From Trebonia sp. (GTDB lineage Bacteria; Actinomycetota; Actinomycetes; Streptosporangiales; Streptosporangiaceae), in contig JASHPP010000498.1 in the NCBI GenBank assembly GCA_030038035.1, positions 1-7,513 of the forward strand: a stretch of 7,513 bases of DNA, given 5' to 3'. Both the position numbers and the translations under genes were made by a program. The notes under the pieces were generated by a model. The model did no database searches. It saw only the letters and a program-made list of their open reading frames with translations, and was not told where the DNA came from. Positions 1 to 4,856 of the stretch are shown piece by piece (the first letter of the stretch is position 1; each line of letters starts with the position of its first letter).

Positions 1-1128
1 GGCGAACGACGGCGTGTAGCCGGTGTCTGGGTCGTGCGCTGAGATCTGCAGGGCGACCGGAGTACCCGCCGGGGTCCTGCGGTTGCCGGGAGAGTTCACC
101 GTGATCGCCCCGGACACGTCCCAGGTGAATGTCAGCGATGAGGGGGACACCGGGACGGCGCCGGCGGCGGGGGTGACCGTCACCGTGTACTGCTGGCCCA
201 GATCCGACGCCAGGGGAGTACCCGTGACCTGGCCGGACGGGCTCATCGTCAGGCCTGGCGGCAGGGCGCCGGGGCTGCCCGCGGCCGGCACGGCGTAGCT
301 GACCTGCGTCCCGTCCAGCGAGGTCAGCGTCTGCAGCTGCACCGGGGCGATCGGCGCGCCCGCCTGGCTGACCTGCAGGACCGGGCCGAGGTAGTCCAGG
401 TCGGTCGGGCCCTCGATGCCGTTGACCGTCCCGCTGCTCGTGTACTGCCAGAACGTGTAGTTGCCCCAGCCAGTCGGCAGCCCCGGGATCGTCACCCCGT
501 ACGACGCGAGCCAGAGCGGATACCCGCTGAACGCCGTGCTGTTCCCGGTGCACGTGTCCCAGAAGGGAGCGTTCGTGTAGATGATCGGGGTCTTGCCCAG
601 CGCGGAGACATCGCCGATGTACGTCTTGAGCCAGTCCACCATCGCTTGCGGGGTCAGCCCGTAGCACTGGGTCGTGTGGTCCTGCTGGTAGTACGGGTCG
701 TTCTCTATGTCCACGACGAGCGGCAGCATGAGGTCGCTGGACTTGTACGCCGGGTCGGTGACCGAATCGACCACGGTGACCGCCGCCTCGGCCTGCTGCG
801 CGACGGTGCCGTTCCCCTTCGGGTCATAAGGGAAGACGAACGCGTAGGGCATCACGTACAGCCCGGCCGCCGCGGCCGCCTCGACGTCGGCGGCATACGT
901 CGTTTCCTGGGTCTGCGCGAAAGTCGCCTCGACGCCGGCGAAGCTGCTGCCCGCCTGCCGCAGCAGCGTCCAGCTGTTCACGGTCGTGAACGGGGAGACG
1001 TCCACCCCGGACGCGGGCACCGTGGTAGCCGCGGCCGCCCGGGTCGCTACCGCCGCCGGAATCGCCAGTCCCGCCACGATGATCAGCGCGACACCTGTAA
1101 TGCCGGCGCGTCCCCGTAGCCGAGTCAC
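1..1128 (-). CDS. Secreted GH25 family lysozyme-like muramidase with C-terminal Ig-like (He_PIG-type) domains; C-terminus outside the window
   Basis: 376 codons are visible and the gene runs off the left edge. GH25 enzymes hydrolyse the beta-1,4 bond between N-acetylmuramic acid and N-acetylglucosamine in peptidoglycan. Seen: a basic N-terminus (VTRLRGR) and a hydrophobic segment at residues 10-29, then an Ala-rich cleavage zone near 29-35, so a Sec signal peptide is likely. The catalytic domain spans about residues 40-250. It has the GVDVS opening (D43), the family's D-x-E motif in LVVDIEND (D140, E142), IIYTNAPFW at 182-190, FWQYTSSG at 226-233 and a closing PTDLDYL (D243/D245). C155 and C193 could form a disulfide. 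From about 263 an Ig-like module carries the He_PIG signature (PPGL at 290-293, SGQVTGTP at 298-305). A second module begins at about 341 and is cut. GTG at 1128 is the only standard start between the upstream stop (about 1180) and the signal peptide; it has no good Shine-Dalgarno sequence. The gene is divergent from uppP. Family call sure; exact substrate and total length unknown. Confidence 0.9.
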   Translation of the reverse strand, partial: MTRLRGRAGITGVALIIVAGLAIPAAVATRAAAATTVPASGVDVSPFTTVNSWTLLRQAGSSFAGVEATFAQTQETTYAADVEAAAAAGLYVMPYAFVFPYDPKGNGTVAQQAEAAVTVVDSVTDPAYKSSDLMLPLVVDIENDPYYQQDHTTQCYGLTPQAMVDWLKTYIGDVSALGKTPIIYTNAPFWDTCTGNSTAFSGYPLWLASYGVTIPGLPTGWGNYTFWQYTSSGTVNGIEGPTDLDYLGPVLQVSQAGAPIAPVQLQTLTSLDGTQVSYAVPAAGSPGALPPGLTMSPSGQVTGTPLASDLGQQYTVTVTPAAGAVPVSPSSLTFTWDVSGAITVNSPGNRRTPAGTPVALQISAHDPDTGYTPSFA

Positions 1129-1147
1129 GCGCGGGAGCTTACCGGCT

Positions 1148-1175
1148 ATTGGTGCGAATGCGGAGCAAATTGGTG
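1148..1175. repeat. Direct repeat ATTGGTG, two copies offset by 21 bp, upstream of the GH25 gene
   Basis: ATTGGTG occurs at 1148-1154 and again at 1169-1175. The 21-bp offset is two helical turns. It lies 20-47 bp upstream of the GTG start of the muramidase gene, in the most AT-rich stretch of the intergenic region, where its promoter would be expected. Two same-face copies fit a binding site for a regulator, but no known operator consensus is recognised and chance is possible. Confidence 0.4.
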
Positions 1176-1206
1176 ATTAGGGTCCGCGGTGACTTGCGCC
1201 GGCCCG

Positions 1207-1238
1207 CGGCGCGCACGGCCGGCCGGCCGTGCGCGCCG
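1207..1238. repeat. Perfect 32-bp palindrome in the GH25/uppP divergent intergenic region
   Basis: The left arm CGGCGCGCACGGCCGG (1207-1222) is matched base for base by its reverse complement at 1223-1238, with no loop. The centre is a run of alternating GGCC units. It sits 79 bp upstream of the GH25 start and 82 bp upstream of the uppP start. It is followed by a smaller GCCGGC/GCCGGC inverted repeat (1242-1247 and 1253-1258). There is no T-run, and the genes diverge, so a terminator is unlikely. A dimeric regulator site or a cruciform-forming element is more plausible. Confidence 0.7.
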
Positions 1239-1261
1239 TCTGCCGGCCCACGGCCGGCGGA

Positions 1262-1267
1262 TACGAT
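1262..1267 (+). promoter_or_regulatory. Possible -10 element (TACGAT) for uppP
   Basis: TACGAT fits the TAnnnT pattern of actinobacterial -10 boxes and would give a leader of about 47 nt. The hexamer at the expected -35 position (1239-1244, TCTGCC) is a poor match to TTGACA. If real, the 32-bp palindrome would abut the -35 region. Weak evidence. Confidence 0.25.
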
Positions 1268-1310
1268 GACCTGGGGCGTCGCGGCTGGCCCCGCTGTTCC
1301 GTTGACGGCG

Positions 1311-1315
1311 AGAGG
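1311..1315 (+). promoter_or_regulatory. Ribosome binding site of uppP
   Basis: AGAGG lies 5 bases before the ATG at 1321. It is a moderate Shine-Dalgarno match and supports this start over the overlapping longer frames upstream. Confidence 0.6.
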
Positions 1316-1320
1316 GCACG

Positions 1321-2343
1321 ATGTATCCGCACATTACCTACCCCGAGGCGATCGTCGTCGGCCTGATCCAGGGCATCACCGAGCTCTTCCCGATATCCAG
1401 CCTCGGGCACAACGTGCTCATTCCGGCGCTGGTCGGCGGGCGCTGGGCGGTGGACCTGAACGTGTCCGAGCCCGAGTCCCCGTACCTGGCGTTCATCGTC
1501 GGGATGCACGTCGCCACCGCCCTGGCGATGATCGCCTACTTCTGGCGGGACTGGCTGCGGATCATCCGCGGCTTCTTCGGCTCGGTCGGGCACGTGGTCA
1601 GCCCCGCGCCAGGGACGCGCCGCTGGCAGCCGCAGACCGTCGAGCAGCGGCTCGCCTGGATGATCATCCTGGCGACGGTCCCTGTCGGCCTCGCCGGCGT
1701 GGCGCTCGAGCACGATTTCCGCGTCTACTTCAGCAAGCCGGTCCTGACCGCCTCGTTCCTCGCGGTGAACGGGCTCATCCTGTTCGCCGGGGAGGCGGTG
1801 CGCAGGCGCCGGGCCGGCCTCGACGCGCAGCAGTCCGTCGCGGACCGGCAGATGGCGGCCGTCGGCGGCGGTGGCCCGGGCACCCCACGGCACGCCGCAG
1901 GGCAGCGGGCGCTCAAGCAGCGGGAGGCGGGCCTGGCCGCGCAAGCCGACCGCAGGCTGACCCAGGTGGGCTGGCTGTCGGCCTTCGGCCTGGGCGCGGC
2001 GCAGATCCTGGCGCTGCTGCCAGGGATCAGCCGGGACGGCGTCGTCATGGTCAGCGGCATGTTCCGCGGGCTGTCCAGGCAGGACGCGGCCCGGTTCTCG
2101 TTCCTGCTATCCGCGCCGGTGATCCTGGCGGCCGGCGTGCTCAAGGTGCCGGACCTGACCGGCTCGCTCGGCAACGGGGTCCGCGGCCAGGTGCTAGTCG
2201 GCTCGCTCCTGTCGTTCGTCGGCGCCTACCTCGCGCTGCGGTTCCTCGTCCGCTACTTCGCGCAAAACCGCACGCTGACGCCGTTCGCCATTTACTGCCT
2301 GGTCGTGGGCGTGGGAAGCGCCATCTACCTCGGTATCACCTGA
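1321..2343 (+). CDS. uppP: Undecaprenyl-diphosphate phosphatase (UppP/BacA family), variant with enlarged loop
   Basis: The 340-residue integral membrane protein belongs to the family that dephosphorylates undecaprenyl diphosphate to the monophosphate, the lipid carrier for peptidoglycan and other envelope polymers. Family members also give bacitracin resistance. The first signature, GLIQGITELFPISSLGH (residues 14-30), carries the (E/Q)xxxE pair Q17/E21 plus S26, S27 and H30, in register with E. coli BacA. The second signature is PGISRDGVV (234-242). The family norm is PGxSRSGxT, so S237 and R238 are kept but the second Ser is Asp (D239) and the Thr is Val (V242). Hydrophobic segments lie near 55-75, 112-130, 141-158, 219-235, 256-275, 289-312 and 320-338. 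A hydrophilic loop rich in Arg, Gln and Gly at about 161-215 makes the protein some 60-70 residues longer than the usual 270-280. Start: ATG with AGAGG 5 bases upstream. Divergent from the GH25 gene, convergent with typA. Family certain; full phosphatase activity is not assured given the altered motif. Confidence 0.93.
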   Translation: MYPHITYPEAIVVGLIQGITELFPISSLGHNVLIPALVGGRWAVDLNVSEPESPYLAFIVGMHVATALAMIAYFWRDWLRIIRGFFGSVGHVVSPAPGTRRWQPQTVEQRLAWMIILATVPVGLAGVALEHDFRVYFSKPVLTASFLAVNGLILFAGEAVRRRRAGLDAQQSVADRQMAAVGGGGPGTPRHAAGQRALKQREAGLAAQADRRLTQVGWLSAFGLGAAQILALLPGISRDGVVMVSGMFRGLSRQDAARFSFLLSAPVILAAGVLKVPDLTGSLGNGVRGQVLVGSLLSFVGAYLALRFLVRYFAQNRTLTPFAIYCLVVGVGSAIYLGIT

Positions 2344-2346
2344 AAT

Positions 2347-2362
2347 GCGGGCCTGGGCCTGC
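2347..2362 (+). terminator. Weak hairpin after uppP, possible terminator
   Basis: GCGGGC (2347-2352) pairs with GCCTGC (2357-2362), including one G-U pair, around a CTGG loop, starting 4 bases after the uppP stop. There is no U-run. The 51-bp convergent gap to the typA stop is where a terminator would be expected, but the stem is short. Confidence 0.3.
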
Positions 2363-2394
2363 GCTGGGTAGCCGGGCGGGATCGTTCGGGATAA

Positions 2395-4287
<1,893 letters not shown>

Positions 4288-4349
4288 GCGTGAGAGTCTC
4301 GCTCATTCGGCATCGGGGCTGCGGCCAACGACTGCTCGTGGCCGGTACC

Positions 4350-4355
4350 AGTCTA
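4350..4355 (-). promoter_or_regulatory. Possible -10 element (TAGACT) for typA
   Basis: On the minus strand TAGACT matches TAnnnT and lies 63 bp upstream of the typA start. No matching -35 hexamer is seen at 16-18 bp spacing. Weak evidence. Confidence 0.2.
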
Positions 4356-4389
4356 TTGCCCTCGCTTCCCGCACGGGCACCGCCCGCGA

Positions 4390-4423
4390 GCCTCGTGGCT
4401 TGACCCGAGGCGGGCCTGCCTCG
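4390..4423. repeat. Mutually exclusive hairpin set: GCCTCG / CGAGGC / GCCTCG
   Basis: The central CGAGGC (4406-4411) is complementary to GCCTCG at 4390-4395 (10-nt loop) and equally to GCCTCG at 4418-4423 (6-nt loop, reducible to 4 by a G-U pair). Only one hairpin can form at a time. The stems are short, so this may be chance in a GC-rich spacer, and it is not known whether the stretch is transcribed. Confidence 0.35.
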
Positions 4424-4446
4424 TTTCCGTTCGGGCCCGGGAGACC

Positions 4447-4504
4447 TAAGGCGCCGCTCAGCCTGAAGATAAGGCGATCGTCCGATGTGCGGCGGGGGGC
4501 CTTA
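4447..4504. repeat. Three copies of TAAGGC (two direct, one inverted) upstream of the small ORF
   Basis: TAAGGCG lies at 4447-4453 and 4470-4476, offset by 23 bp. The inverted copy GCCTTA is at 4499-4504, and with its flank gives a 7-bp inverted match (CTAAGGC at 4446-4452, GCCTTAG at 4499-4505). The set falls within 120 bp upstream of the start at 4563 and could be an operator cluster. The protein that would bind it is unknown. Confidence 0.4.
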
Positions 4505-4521
4505 GCACGACCCTCAAAGTA

Positions 4522-4546
4522 CGGGGAAAACCACGGCGGTTCCCCG
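4522..4546 (+). promoter_or_regulatory. Leader hairpin just upstream of the small ORF's ribosome binding site
   Basis: CGGGGAA (4522-4528) pairs perfectly with TTCCCCG (4540-4546) around an 11-nt loop; a further CC/GG pairing is possible past an AA bulge. The hairpin ends 5 bases before the purine-rich ribosome binding site at 4552. That position would suit a leader structure affecting translation or mRNA stability. No T-run follows, so a terminator is unlikely. Confidence 0.4.
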
Positions 4547-4551
4547 CAACC

Positions 4552-4560
4552 GAGGAGGAG
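4552..4560 (+). promoter_or_regulatory. Strong ribosome binding site of the small ORF
   Basis: GAGGAGGAG ends 2 bases before the ATG at 4563. Its GGAGG core (4554-4558) is a near-ideal Shine-Dalgarno with 4 bases of spacing. It is the strongest ribosome binding site in the window and the main evidence that the small ORF is translated. Confidence 0.7.
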
Positions 4561-4562
4561 TC

Positions 4563-4793
4563 ATGCACCCCGACCTGATGCTCGAGGTGGCCATCCAGCG
4601 GGCCGCCGAGCGGCGCGAGCGGGCCAGGAACGCCGCCCTCGCGAGGGCAGCGCGCAGGGCGATGCGCGCGCAGCGCCGCCGCGATGAGGAGCCGGACCCG
4701 GTCGTGCTGCCGCCGATCCCGGACTACGTGGACGGCACGTTCCGCGGCGGCGAAAGCCGGGTGCCTGCCGAGCACGCGGGCGCGGGCAGCTAG
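4563..4793 (+). CDS. Small basic protein of unknown function (76 aa)
   Basis: I do not recognise a family with a known function. The N-terminal half (about residues 3-41) is rich in Ala, Arg and Glu with almost no helix breakers, and should form a long, highly basic amphipathic helix. A Pro-rich, acidic-to-neutral tail follows (EEPDPVVLPPIPDYVDGTF at 42-60), and residues 61-76 look disordered. There are no membrane segments, no signal peptide and no Cys. Translation is supported by the strong ribosome binding site 2 bases upstream and by codon use like that of the neighbours. It is divergent from typA. The ATPase gene begins 63 bp downstream in the same orientation and the same frame, separated by the TAG at 4791-4793. 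The basic helix could suggest nucleic-acid or membrane-surface contact, but that is only inference. Small proteins starting with MHP and carrying Ala/Arg-rich helices are familiar in actinomycetes without assigned roles. Confidence 0.65.
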   Translation: MHPDLMLEVAIQRAAERRERARNAALARAARRAMRAQRRRDEEPDPVVLPPIPDYVDGTFRGGESRVPAEHAGAGS

Positions 4794-4804
4794 CTGCGGG
4801 CAGC
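4782..4804. repeat. Direct repeat GCGGGCAGC around TAGCT, overlapping a 12-bp palindrome at the small ORF's stop codon
   Basis: GCGGGCAGC occurs at 4782-4790 and 4796-4804 with TAGCT between. Inside it GCAGCTAGCTGC (4786-4797) is a perfect palindrome that contains the TAG stop. It could be a weak hairpin after the small gene or a short duplication; no T-run follows. Confidence 0.4.
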
Positions 4805-4856
4805 GCCCGGGATGGCGGGGAAATCGGGCGCGGCAGACCGCCGCGGCCCGGCTGGA

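Noticed and set aside
646..1119. 157-codon plus-strand ORF antisense to the GH25 gene
   Set aside because: Overlaps the catalytic domain and signal peptide of the GH25 muramidase read on the minus strand; Arg/Gly/Val-rich without family features.
1177..1944. 255-codon minus-strand ORF antisense to uppP
   Set aside because: GC-rich shadow with low-complexity composition; the opposite strand holds a well-supported gene.
4400..4405. TTGACC as a -35 box for the small ORF
   Set aside because: No acceptable -10 hexamer at 16-19 bp downstream (around 4422-4430), so not called as a promoter.
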